Shown here piece by piece: positions 25,905 through 36,089 of a stretch of 64,000 nucleotides of DNA. The stretch spans positions 132,973,104-133,037,103 of the forward strand of contig CM061062.1 in assembly GCA_030762895.1 (NCBI GenBank). Direction: 5' to 3'. The notes under the pieces are model-generated. The model did no database searches and was not told the origin of the DNA. It was given only the letters and a program-made list of their open reading frames with translations. Source of the DNA: Sophora flavescens. Taxonomy: Eukaryota; Streptophyta; Magnoliopsida; Fabales; Fabaceae. A program made the translations under genes and the position numbers. Positions within the stretch are counted from its first letter, which is position 1. Each line of letters opens with the position of its first letter.

Positions 25905-25918
25905 TGGTATCAGAGTGG
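25905..25918 (+). promoter_or_regulatory. Cassandra primer-binding site
   Basis: TGGTATCAGAGTGG, two bases after the LTR end at 25902. It is the Met-tRNA type, shared over its first 11 bases with the gypsy primer site at 15759. Confidence 0.85.
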
Positions 25919-26183
25919 AACCTCTCCCAGTACGGTGTGGTTCGGGGACGAACCAAGCGGAAGTTGGTGGGCATGTAACACCCGGGTGCCGACGAGGACG
26001 GGGAGTGGTCGCCGGTGCAAGAAGGCACGGATAAGGAGTGGCTCCTGGCATGCTTCTAGGCGGAGGGACACACGAATGAACCGATAACACACCCGAATGA
26101 GAGGGATCCTGAGACTGTGTAGGTATGGGACTATAAAGTTGAGGAAGGCTTATATGAGTTGATTGGTACTACCTATACTAACA

Positions 26184-26280
26184 AGATGCATCTTCTTTTC
26201 GGTCGCCCATCACTTAAGAACTCCACAGTTAAGCGTGCTTGACTTGGAGCAATTCTGGGATGGGTGACCTCCTGGGAAGT
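26184..26280 (+). ncRNA. 5S rRNA-derived segment in Cassandra right LTR
   Basis: A second copy, slightly closer to 5S: TTAAGCGTGCTTGACTTGG retains the AAGCGTGCTTG core that is mutated to AAGTGTGCTTG in the left LTR. GATGGGTGACCTCCTGGGAA is perfectly kept. Confidence 0.85.
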
Positions 26281-27957
26281 TTTCCCAGGAAGCGTGTGAG
26301 TGAGAACAAAGCACGCTGAAAAGGCTCGTGTTGGTTTGTGGGGACAGTTGTCACTCCATAAAGCAGCCTGGGATGTTACAATCATGGATTATGACTCCTT
26401 GACATAGGAGGATGCTAGGTCCAAGAGATTGGAAAGTTTGAATATTTCTAACCCCTATTTCTTGTTAAGGCCAAAACCTTCAATGGTTATGGCAAAGATG
26501 TTGAGTTTTGTTTTCCAAAGTGATCATGGACTAAAAAGCTCCTTATGTTAAATGATGCTATGTCTAAGTGATTGGAAAATTTAAAATATTTTCTTGCTTT
26601 ATTTTCCTATGATGGCCGAATGTAACATTTGACCTAGGAGGTGTCATTTTATTTTGTTTTCCAAGATGATTATGGATTAAAGCTCCTTTATGTTAAAGGA
26701 TACTATGTCCAAAAGATTAGATGATTTAAAGATCTCTAACCTCACAAACTTGTTAAGGCCGAACCTAAGAGTTCATGGTCTATGACATTTGATTTTTCCA
26801 TTTTCCGAAATGATCATGGTTTCAAGCTCTTTACTATGTATGGATGCTAACCTAAAGAGATTGGAAAGTTTAGAAATTTCTAGCCTATTTATCTATGCTT
26901 GGCCGAAACCCTAAGTCAAGTACTTAGTGGGATTTTGAATTTAAATTTTTTAAAAAAGATCATTGTTTATGAACTCCTAACACTTAAGGATCATAAATCC
27001 ATGAGTTGTATAATTTTCGGGAATCTCTAACCCTAAGAACTAGTCTTGGCTGAACCTATACCTTGTGGTTTAGTGTTCTTGTTTGATTTTAACTTGTGAT
27101 TTTGTGTTCATAACCTTAGACTTTCATCGCGGAGGAAACAAGGACGTTCGTGGTTTACCTCTCCAAGCATCTAATCTCCTTACCTTCACGGAAGGTAAGA
27201 GGGGATTGCCTAGGGATATTCAATGACTATATGCATGTGTGTATGTGTTTACTTGAGTTATTTGAATATTATTGTGATATTGAGCCAATACTTGAATAAC
27301 TTGTTTACTTGAACTATTGTGGTTATTACTTGAAGTTGAACATTACTTGCTTTAAAGTGTTATGAATTATATATATGTGATGAATTGTCGTTAACTGTGA
27401 TATTATTGTTGAGAATATATTACTGTTGATTGAAGTTTGAGAAGCCGGACTTGAGTTTGTGCACAATGATTATAAAGGATTAAAAGCCTTAATAAGCCCT
27501 GAATAGGACTTTCAAAGTATTGGTTTCATTTATAGAAGTTCCTTGTTTAAAACGCTTACTTCAAGAAAATGAGATTCTTATTTTGAAAAGAAACGTTGAA
27601 GTGTTTTTAAGATGATAGAAACTACCCTTTTTATGATCCAAAGTTGGTACGAGAGAAAACATTTTTCGAACTGTGTTTTATGAAGGAAAAAACCCATTGA
27701 AAATATTTGACTTTATTCCATCAATGAATTTCAAATACAAACGAATTTCCTAAATGTTTTAGAAAAGATTTTGCAAAGGAAAAGGATTTTCTCCTAAATG
27801 ATTTGGAAACGTTCCGGTTACTTGGATAAGTGACCGAGGTTTTGTTTTGGATTTGATTTTCACTGAGCAAAAAGTAAACACATGTGAATTGAATCTAGTT
27901 CACGAGACGTCGCTTCTAGTATTCTGTAGTATGCACGTTGATCCTTGATCCGTGCCA

Positions 27958-28100
27958 TGTTGTTGTGGACTGTGTGTCATAATCACGTTGTTGTGGACTG
28001 TGTGTCCTAATCACGTTGTTGTGGAGTGTGTGTCCTAATCATGTTGTTGTAGACTGTGTGTCCTAATCACGTTGTGGGCCGTGTGTCCTAACCACGTTGT
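27958..28100. repeat. 29-bp minisatellite inside LTR
   Basis: About five units containing GTTGTGGACTGTGTGTCCTA and ATCAC, with point differences and shorter last units. Confidence 0.85.
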
Positions 28101-28384
28101 GATGAACGTTGTTAAAGGTGAATGTTGTTTTCTACGACCACAAGCCTAGGACTGGTGCATCGGTCTAAGGTGTTGTGATCGAGCACTCGGACTGCGTGTC
28201 CCGTGTTGATGTTGATAATTTTAAAATGGCGAAATTTATGAATAGTCGCTAACCTTTGAGCTTCGACAACGAATGAGAACGAACACAAAGAAAACATCGA
28301 GAACTAAATGTTTTACATTTTGCATTTACAGCAGATGTGCCCGACATGGTTTTAACGTGAGACCTTAACAGGAAAGGTATCATG

Positions 28385-28581
28385 TGATGGTGTATTATCG
28401 TTGTTCTTAGAATGGACAATGAGACGGTGTACGTGTATCGTTGTGCCTAAATGGACAATGAAACGGTGTGCATAATCGTTGTGCCTAAATGGCCAATGAG
28501 ACGATGTATTATCGTTGTGCTTAGCTAGCCAATGAGACGGTGTATTATCGTTGTGCTTAGCTAGCCAATGAGACGGTGTAT
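28385..28581. repeat. 36-39-bp minisatellite inside LTR
   Basis: Five units marked by CAATGAGACGGTGTA at 28417, 28456, 28494, 28530 and 28566; the last two are nearly identical. They produce an artefactual minus-strand frame with THSHWLAKHND repeats. Confidence 0.88.
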
Positions 28582-29313
28582 CAAGCCTGATCAACTCATT
28601 TGGATGATGTTGGGATCTCCGGAGATTAAGTTAGAGCCTCATATTGAAGTGCCATGCATATTTTAAAAGATTGACTGTGCGGGTTTGAGACCCTTTGATA
28701 TAACACTGTTATATTGTGTATATGCATGATTTAACTGCTTATATGATTATGTGATGTATGTATCATGTATATGGTTGTTGTGGGATATATCTTATGATGG
28801 TATCTCACTCTTACAGTTATATCAGGTCTCTTCGGGTTTTGCTGTAGTACCTTGGTACTCTAGTACCGATGTTGCTGAGGAGTCTTTCTAAGTCACTTGA
28901 AGACCTAGTGTTAGGGGTTGGGAAAGTATTATGATTGGGGGTTTCTCCAATGAATATTTGATATAATGACCAGCTTAGGAGTCGGAGTTGGGTTGAATAT
29001 CTAAAGGGGTCGGTAAATATAGTGTTATGTACATCCATCTGTAGTTTGAACTTTTCTTTCGAAAGTGGAAACTTAGAGAAATGTTTTATGTCATGGTAAC
29101 TTTGTCACGAACGTGACTTTACATTTTAAATGTATGTATGATGGATTTCAGAGTTAACCCTATAGAAGAAAATTCTATACCCCAGTTTTCTGACTTAAGA
29201 GAAAACGAATTTTCTGAAAGCAACCAGTAAATTATCTTTTAAATTACTTCCGCATGTGTTACGTAGTAATGCCCAAGGGGGGCGTTACAACCGCCGCCGT
29301 TCGAGCTCGTCAT

Positions 29314-29874
29314 TGGTTATCCTCTGAAAATGGTGGTCTTCATGCTTGGTTGAGAGAGAAAAAAGGGAAAAAATGAATAAGAAGTACCTCGAGCTTCAGG
29401 ACGATGGTGATGTGGCTCCTGGCCGCTGTTTAGAAACCCGCCGCCACCGCCTTACTCCTCGCGGTCCTCTCCGTCGCTGCCATTCGAGCTCATCGATCGT
29501 TCTCCTTGGTGCTTGTTGGTCTATAGAGAAGACGGAAAATAATGGAATGGTCATCCTTGTTGCGTGTGAAGAATGCTGGTCGTCGTCCTTGTTGCGTGTG
29601 AAAGAAGGCCGATCTTCCCCGGGTTGCGTGTGATCCTCGTGAGAGAGAAAAAATAATGATACAATCACATAATCACATAATAGTTAAATATAACAAAAAT
29701 AACAAAAAATAATTAAAAAACCATTAAACCTCTCTAAAACATGACTTAATTTCCACATCAGATGTACAGTAATATCAACTCTTCCATCTTATTATTGTGT
29801 GTGTGTATGTATATATATATATATATATATATATTAGTTAGCAATTTGGCTCCCTCACACTAATCTGTCAAGCT
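29314..29874. other. GC-rich 5' flank of the split exon, then AT microsatellite
   Basis: 29390-29640 is unusually GC-rich for this window and contains a second copy of exon-1-like sequence: the complement of 29471-29497 reads GATGAGCTCGAATGGCAGCG, close to the ATGACGAGCTCGAACGGCGG of the split exon. It could be a 5' UTR or promoter on the minus strand, or a duplicated first exon. A GT/AT microsatellite follows at 29797-29834. The two overlapping frames of 90-95 codons look like GC artefacts. Confidence 0.35.
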
Positions 29875-30365
29875 CCGCCATTGGAAATGGGGGAGTGAAT
29901 TGTGATGCAATGTTCAAAACCTCGTGATCACAACAACTAAGGGAGGTGCCATGCGAGTTGTGGTCCATGGGTTCTTTCACTTTAAAACATGAATAAGGCG
30001 TGAGCTCTAAAATGCTTGAACATGAAAACACTTGACGTTTCATTTGTTCAAAATTAATAAATTTAAACATTAAAATAAAAACCATTTACTGTTTAAAGCT
30101 GTTAAGCATTTCTCTTGACTTCTTTTGAAAGTGAAATACTCTGAAAAGTATATATTAAGCCTTTTTTTTGTCTTTAACTGGGTATCTCTAAAAGACATAA
30201 TTGTGTGACTAAACCTCGGGTCGGGGGTTATGGTTAGGTAAAACCTCCCCAAAGTGATGATTCCAGGATTGGAACACTGACCTTTCAAGTAAAGTTCATC
30301 TGAGGGCGCAATCTACTTTCATTATGACCAATCACTCTTGGGTAAAACATTGTGCCTTTGAGGTC
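29875..30365. repeat. dispersed repeat R, copy 1
   Basis: Shares long stretches with 55305-55672, 62532-62805 and 63910-64000: GGGGGAGTGAATTGTGATGC, AAACACTTGACGTTTCATTT, TATTAAGCCTTTTTTTT, the CTAAAGACATAA stretch and the CCTTTGAGGTCT end. It is non-coding. It resembles no element I recognise, and terminal repeats were not identified. Confidence 0.75.
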
Positions 30366-30768
30366 TATGAAATATCCTTAACAAGTTAATAACAAATTTG
30401 ATCGACAAAGGATTTCATTGCATTCCACCAAACTATGCAAATTTGAGTTTTTATGTAGAGAAATTCTTAGACGTTTCTTAAAAAAGAGTATTTTTTTAGC
30501 TTTATTATTAAATAAATCACATTAGCTTTATGGATCACCATTGTCTTTCATTTTAACTACACTTTAAATGATAGCTAGCATGAAACATTACTTTTATTGT
30601 GGGTTTTGTATGCACAAAATAATGGAAAGGGTAGGAATATTTTCTTTAGGGTATGTATGTTTTTCTGAAGTTGGGAAACAACGTAAAGTCTGCATACTTT
30701 GTACTGAAATCATGGGTCGAAAACACATCTTTTTGGTATACACAAGCCGGGAAAAATCTTATTGGTTG
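30366..30768. other. non-coding interval
   Basis: No feature supported. A plus-strand open frame of 106 codons begins at 30568 and runs into the TRIM-like element. It has no recognisable domain. Confidence 0.35.
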
Positions 30769-31069
30769 TGTTATATTTCATTCCAAAATCAATTGGTATT
30801 AGGCGGAGTTGTCCAAAAGGCTTATTTCAGGCAGACAATCTGGAACTTTCAACACCCCTCCTCCACAAGAGCATGTCAGAACTGGTGAATGGCGATACAC
30901 AAGAAGATTGTCATAATAAAAGGCAAACGATAGAGATGGGCTCTTGGTTCTGATACCATGTTAAATTCAATCATAAAACCAATTAGTATTTAGTATTAAG
31001 TGGAGTTGTCGAACAGGTAATTAAACCGCACCCCGAGATTTGAGGCAGACGATGTTAGACTTCCAACAT
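30769..31069 (-). mobile_element. TRIM-like miniature LTR element
   Basis: Two diverged direct repeats, 30769-30854 and 30959-31069, start TGTTA and end CAACA and share ATTAGGCGGAGTTGTC-like sequence and GGCAGACRATSTKGRACTTYCAACA-like ends. The 104-bp spacer has, in minus orientation, TGGTATCAGAACCAAGAG (primer site) directly next to the right repeat and GTGGAGGAGGGG (polypurine tract) next to the left. This is a complete LTR-PBS-PPT-LTR plan in about 300 bp without coding. No matching target duplication (GGTTG/TGCAA). Confidence 0.65.
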
Positions 31070-32603
31070 GCAATTTGCACGTATCTTTGAATAACTTAAC
31101 ATATTGTAGATTCATAGCTCTTATAGCTTGCTCAAGTAACCTTGTTAAAAAAGATAGTGGACAAGATATTTTGAGAACTTTTTAAAAATTAACTATCTCA
31201 TACTAAATTTTTACATCACTTTTCATATTGGTTAATTAATCATATATAAATTTATAGTTAATAATATGTGAACTATAAAGTTATATATTACTTATAAAAA
31301 ATAATAAAACAAATAGTGTGAGAAAATTAAAGCTGTTTCATATAATATAAGCATAAAATGAGGATAATGAGTTAATCGAGCTTAAAAGGCTCGATCAATA
31401 CAAAATTAAGTTTCCTTCCTCAAGCTCTTGCAACTTATGAACTTGTAAACCTAATTAATTTGATGTAGAAAATAAATTACTATCTTATTAATATCTAAGT
31501 TAAGTTGACCATGTTAACCTGAGTGAGTTAGTATTATATTATCCTCTACCATGTTTCAATGTATAACTTGGTCTGGTTTATCCTTTACAACTCATGGATC
31601 TTGACTCTTTTTTGTAGCATTACTCTTATAAATAAACATTATTTTTTTTAAATTTAAATTGATAGTAAATGCACTATATCTAGTGCATAAATAATATGTG
31701 GGTTCTTAGAATTAATTTTTAAGGAATAAAATTCTAGAAGGATACACTTTTATAATTTTGATATAGAAAATTAATAACTTTTTTTTTTGTATTGAAAAGC
31801 ATACACGTGAACTGCATGAAAGGGAGACGAGAATACAATTTTTCCATGTTTAATACATGAGATAAAAGTCATTCCCAGACATAAAAGATGCCCAAAAATA
31901 AATTCGTGAATTAAACCTAAAAATTTTCTTCCCGGGTGTGAGAGTGGGAAAGAAACATTTATGAGAAAAATGAGATTTTTGAGAATATAATTTACTTGGG
32001 AATAAAACATTCCCCAAACCAAACAACACCTAAAGAAAACAAGCTAAACCTGCCAAACCAGTTCACATAATTGATCAATTTTGTTTGATTTTAGTTACTT
32101 TACTGAGAATAATTTGCATTTTAAGAAAGTGAGAACGATAAATCTTCGTAATACAATAGTACATGAATTGTCAAGATTAAAAGTTACTTAAGTTGAGTCA
32201 AAGGCCCCTCTCGTATTCAATGTTTAATGACAACAAACTTTGAATATTAGTTTCAAGTGTTCTAAGATTTATGCTACTCATGGATTCTTGTTAAGAGTGC
32301 TTAGAGAAGATAACCATGAACCGGTCAGGAAAAATACACATAAAGCTTGAAGCTATAATGAGAAATCATCTGATCAATCATTACAACAATCATCTTACAA
32401 ATGGAGAAGAATGGAGACATACATAAGAAGATGATTGAAGAATTCAAAAGATCAGACTGGTCAAATAGAAGAAATAAGCTTAATTTATGAGAAGAATAAG
32501 ACTCAAGATCAAGAACAAGTAGGTAATGGTCAAGCCCATGGAAGAACAAGGAATTAATAATAAGATGAGACAAAGCCAGATACAAGGATATATGTCCTGA
32601 AGA
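31070..32603. other. non-coding AT-rich DNA
   Basis: No gene, RNA or element boundary was seen. Direct flanking sequence of the Copia insertion. Short frames here have no supporting features. Confidence 0.4.
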
Positions 32604-32608
32604 AGGAT

Positions 32609-32880
32609 TGTTGAAGTCACTGTGAAGAAATGAGGCATCGAGAATCAGAGAAAAAGTGAAGAGGAGAAAGAGAGAATGGGAGAAATGAATTTCTCATTTT
32701 CTGAATGAATGAATACATGATGCTACTTATACAATTTATACAAGATTAACTTAGCTAACATCAACTAGATGAAGCTAAATAACTAACCAACAGAACTAAC
32801 AGATTTTCAACTAATCAACAGAACCAACAGATTTTCAACTATTCACTCTAACTGATTTAACTAAAGTAACTACTTTAACA
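32609..32880 (-). repeat. Copia 3' LTR
   Basis: 272 bp, TGTTGAAG...TTTAACA on the plus strand. It is 4 bp longer than its partner, with a GAAG indel near the end and a partial AACAGAACYAACAGATTTTC duplication. Confidence 0.93.
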
Positions 32881-32893
32881 TCCCCCACAAGCT
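32881..32893 (-). promoter_or_regulatory. Copia polypurine tract
   Basis: On the minus strand GCTTGTGGGGGA lies directly before the 3' LTR. It is the typical copia plus-strand primer. Confidence 0.9.
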
Positions 32894-34153
32894 GGAATGT
32901 GGATGTCAAGCATTCCTAGGTTGGAAATGAAACTTTGAAATGGTCCTGGGGGCAAGGGCTTTGTAAGGATGTCAGCCACTTGAAATGTAGTTGGGACAGG
33001 CAGAAGATGTAAGGTGCCAAATTGGACTTTGTCCCTAACAACATGGCAATCTATTTCAATATGTTTCGTGCGTTCGTGAAAGACTGGATTTGCTGCGATG
33101 TGAAGGGCCGATTGATTATCACAGTAGATGATGACCGATTGAGCATGAGGAATGTGAAGGTCTTGCAGCAAATACATAATCCATTGAGCCTCACAAGTTG
33201 CTTCAGCTAAGGCCCTGTATTCGGCTTCAAAGGATGATTGAGAGACTGTGGCTTGTTTCTTACTCTTCCATGAAATCAAAGAGGAACCAAGGTAGAAACA
33301 ATATCCAGTAATGGAACGTCTTGTGTCTTGGCATGCTCCCCAAGCCATATGGAGACTGTTTTTGTAGTCCATGGGTGTGGTAGTGGGCTTAGCAGCAAGT
33401 AAGCCAGTATCTTGTAGGAGATCCAAAGCATATTTGCGCTGGTAGATGCTAAGACCTTTTGATGAACGTGCCACTTCAAAAACAAGGAAAAACCTCAATG
33501 GACCCAAGTCCTTAATACTTAACTTATCATCCAATGACTGTTTGATGGCTGCAATTTCAGAATCATCATTTCCTATGAGGACTAAGTCGTCCACATAGAC
33601 TAGGATGGCAGTGAATCTTCCATCTTTAGCTTTCACAAACAGGGAGTAATCTGCTCGAGATTGTGCATAACCGTAGAATCCAAGAGGACTTGGGTGAGTT
33701 TGGCATTCCACTGCCTGCTTGCCTGTTTAAGGCCATAAAGGGACCTCTCCAATTTACAAACCAGAGCAGGGTTGGAAAGTGGAAGACCGGGTGGAGGTTC
33801 CATGTACACTTCCTCATGGAGATCTCCATGTAAGAATGCAGTGTACGTCTAATTGCTGTAAGGGCCAATTGAACCGAGCTACAAGTGCCAAAATGACTCT
33901 TAACTGTGGTCATTTTAACTACTGGACTGAAGGTTTCCTGGTAGTAAATCCCACAAGTTTAAGTGTAGCCCTTTGCTACCAAACGAGCTTTGTGTCTATC
34001 AATAGAACCATCGGCCTTATGCTTTAATTTGAACACCCATTTGCACCCTATAGTGTGCTTTCCAGGAGGTAGGGAAGTGAGAATCCAAGTGTTGTTCTTC
34101 TCTATAGCTAGCAATTCAGCATTAATGGCATTTTTCCAATTCTCATCAAGCAC
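32890..34153 (-). pseudogene. Copia reverse transcriptase-RNase H, disrupted
   Basis: The RT start is at 34153 (ENWKNAINAELLAIEKNNTW, then GCKWVFKLKHKADGS and ARLVAKGYT). It hits a TAA near 33960, continues as YQETFSPVVKMTTV, shifts frame, and re-opens at 33711. The last frame (278 codons) has the YVDD active site (about 33586-33597) and RNase H motifs SKKQATVSQSSFEAEYRAL, YCDNQSA and ERTKHIEID up to ADILTKPL. Between PMDYKNSLHM and AWGACQDTRRS (junction near 33345) the usual segment of about 80-100 residues is missing in frame, including the first RNase H Asp of the DADW motif. Confidence 0.9.
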
Positions 34154-34559
34154 AACTTTTGTGTAAGAAGTAGGTTTAGTAGAAGATGAAATTGAAAGGG
34201 AAAGTGTCTAACAGAATTTGAAAGATTCTGATAGGGAATATAAGAAGAAATAGGATACTTGACCTTGGAAGGTGATGTGGTGGCAGCTGCAGAAAGTAGC
34301 AGGTTACAGTGGTATTCCTGCAAGTATGTTGGTTGCCTTGTTAGCCTTGTTGATTGCCTTGTAGGGGCTGGTGGAGGTGCTGGCTCAGTCATAGAGGTTG
34401 GTAAGGCATTTGGTGAGTTTGGTTGTTGTAGGTGTTCAGGTAAGCCATGTGGTGACTTGGGTTGTTGTTCAGGCAGGTCTGGTGCATTTGGTGGTAGAGA
34501 AGGGTTATTTGGTGGTTTTGGTGTGGGTGATGCATCCAGAAAATCAAAGAAAGCATCAT

Positions 34560-35530
34560 GGTTGGTAACTGGATAGGAGTTTGTAAAGGGAGTTATTGGT
34601 GTAGAGATGATTTGAGTAGGCTCAAATGGTTTGATGTAAGGGAAATGATCCTCATAGAATTGCACATTCCTTGAGATAAAAGTCTTTCTATTATTTAAGT
34701 AAAATAAAATGTACCCTTTTGTTCCAGTTTTAAAACCAAGGAAAATACATTTTTGTGCCCTAGGATCTAGTTTCTTTCTATGTGCTGTTAGTGTATTGGC
34801 ATAACATAGACAACCAAAAACTTTGAAATTTGAAATATCAGGGAGTCGATTGTGCAATTCTAAGTAAGGTGAAATGTTGGACAAGTATGAGGATGGTTGT
34901 CTGTTAATTAAGTACACTGCACGACTGAGTGCAAAATTCCAGAAAAATGTAGGCAATTGTGCTTGAAAAAGGAGTGCCCGAGTGATGGCTAAAAGATGTT
35001 GATGTTTTCATTCTACAATTCCATTTTTGTTGTGGTGTTTCCACACATGAGGTTTGGTGTAAAATTCCTTTTGAGTTAAAGAAATCAGTAAGTATGAAAT
35101 CTTCTCCATTATCTTACCTAACACATTTCATTTTACTGTCAAATTGTGTTTCAACCATTTGAGTAAAGTTCTTGATGAGTGAGGAAACTTCAGTTTTGTG
35201 TTTCATCAAGAATATCCAAGTGTATCTAGTTTTATCATCAACAATTGTTAAAAAATACTTGTGTCCAAAAATAGATGGAGCGGAGATAGGCCCCAGATAT
35301 CCACATGTATGATCTCAAAAGCTTTATTAGAATGTGTTAAATCTGTTACAGAAGGGTAAACATTTTTGTTTAGCAATATGACATGTATCACAAGGTTCAT
35401 GTGGATCATTATAAGTGATAAAGGGATAAGATTTTGGTAAAAGTACAAGTTTATTGAAAGAAAGGTGACCTTGTCTCCTATGCCAAAGGCTCTTGTTGCT
35501 TCCAGTAGCAACATTTATTGATCTTGACTC
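34560..35530 (-). pseudogene. Copia integrase, disrupted
   Basis: The N-terminal zinc-binding part is LWHRRQGHLSFNKL...CDTCHIAKQK (HHCC). The core start is FEIIHVDIWG with the first catalytic Asp. The TPQQNGIVE motif with the catalytic Glu is recognisable near 35000-35030, but has an extra A shifting frame and a TGA right after GIVE. The C-terminal part is DISNFKVFGCLCYANTL and CIFLGFKTGTKGY. A Pro-rich linker to RT follows (34250-34560). Confidence 0.9.
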
Positions 35531-35655
35531 AACATGCAACATACTTGAAGGCTGAACTGCATACAATCCTGCCTTCCTATCAGCTGCACCAATCATCCGC
35601 GAGGTGGTTATTTCTTGAATGTGACAACCAATATTAGTAAAAATTACTGAACAAT

Positions 35656-35862
35656 TTAAATCCATAAAACATCACTCAAGTAAAAGGAATTGGAGAAAAA
35701 AACAGTTCCTGAAATATTAGTTGTCACATGACTACCATTAGGTAAATTTACTTGGATGGGACTGACTTTCCTGTAACTTTGGAAATGGTTAAGTGTATGA
35801 CACACATGGTCAATTGCTCCAGTGTCTAATAACCAGAAATTTGGTTTAGGACCATTAGACAA
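35656..35862 (-). pseudogene. Copia aspartic protease fragment
   Basis: The 68-codon frame holds WLLDTGAIDHVCH, where DTGA is the catalytic Asp motif, followed by VNLPNGSHVTTNISGTV and YLSDVLWI, all typical of copia protease. It is bounded by stops and joins gag and integrase only through frameshifts. Confidence 0.88.
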
Positions 35863-36089
35863 GTGACAGACTATTCCTGAGGAGATACCTGAGGCATTGG
35901 GATACTGAGTGGTTATGTGATTGGTGCTTGACCTTGATGAGGTGTTTCGAGCATTTCCAAGATTGCCTTATGTTGCTCTGGAGTAAAGGACAAACTTGAC
36001 CCCTCCTTTCCTTCCTTCTGTGAGACGATGTTGCCACATTCATCATCTGAAGCATAATCAACAGGAGTCAGGACCAATACAATTATTAA

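Larger units (their letters stand above)
25453..26380 (+). mobile_element. Cassandra TRIM retrotransposon, tandem-type and left-truncated
   Basis: Order seen: TTA plus the last 40 nt of a Cassandra internal domain (25456-25495), LTR (25496-25902, 407 bp), internal domain (25903-25973, 71 bp, with TGGTATCAGAGTGG primer site at 25905), LTR (25974-26380, 407 bp). The LTRs begin TGTAACACCCGGGTGCCG, end GGGATGTTACA and contain 5S rRNA-derived sequence, the hallmark of Cassandra. Such elements encode no protein and depend on other elements for enzymes. A further LTR once lay to the left and is replaced here by the gypsy LTR. Confidence 0.88.
20235..29289 (+). mobile_element. solo LTR, gypsy family, host of the gypsy/Cassandra composite
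   Basis: Begins TGTAACACCCTG (20235) and ends GGCGTTACA (29289), with perfect 5-bp duplications ACCGC at 20230-20234 and 29290-29294. Its own sequence is 20235-21529 plus 26386-29289 (about 4.2 kb); 21530-26380 is a later insertion. It carries a TATA box, a pyrimidine-rich leader, repeated GGCCGAA words, the GTAAG motif (about 27192), two minisatellites (27958-28100, 28385-28581) and the CCAGCTTAGG block. No coding region or PBS follows, so it is a solo LTR. Confidence 0.88.
20185..29313 (-). pseudogene. candidate first exon split by a solo LTR
   Basis: Minus strand: ATG at 29311-29313 (context ACCAATGACG) opens MTSSNGGG up to the ACCGC duplication (29290-29294). After the LTR the frame continues GFLIGGEKVMGLNKL to a perfect GTGAGT donor (20179-20184). 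With one duplication copy removed the exon is 69 nt, exactly 23 codons. A Gly/Ser N-terminus and consensus donor support a real start exon. The family is not recognised. A 9-kb LTR nest would disrupt it unless it is spliced out. An upstream in-frame alternative start was not found. Confidence 0.42.

Noticed and set aside
25706..26280. Genuine 5S rRNA genes
   Set aside because: Only the 3' two thirds resemble 5S, with many changes, and they sit in paired LTRs with primer site and 5-bp duplication, as in Cassandra.
24444..28581. CRISPR-like arrays of 29-39 bp units
   Set aside because: The units are directly tandem without unique spacers, in a plant LTR.
33022..34576. Plus-strand frames opposite the Copia element
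   Set aside because: Shadows of the minus-strand copia coding region.
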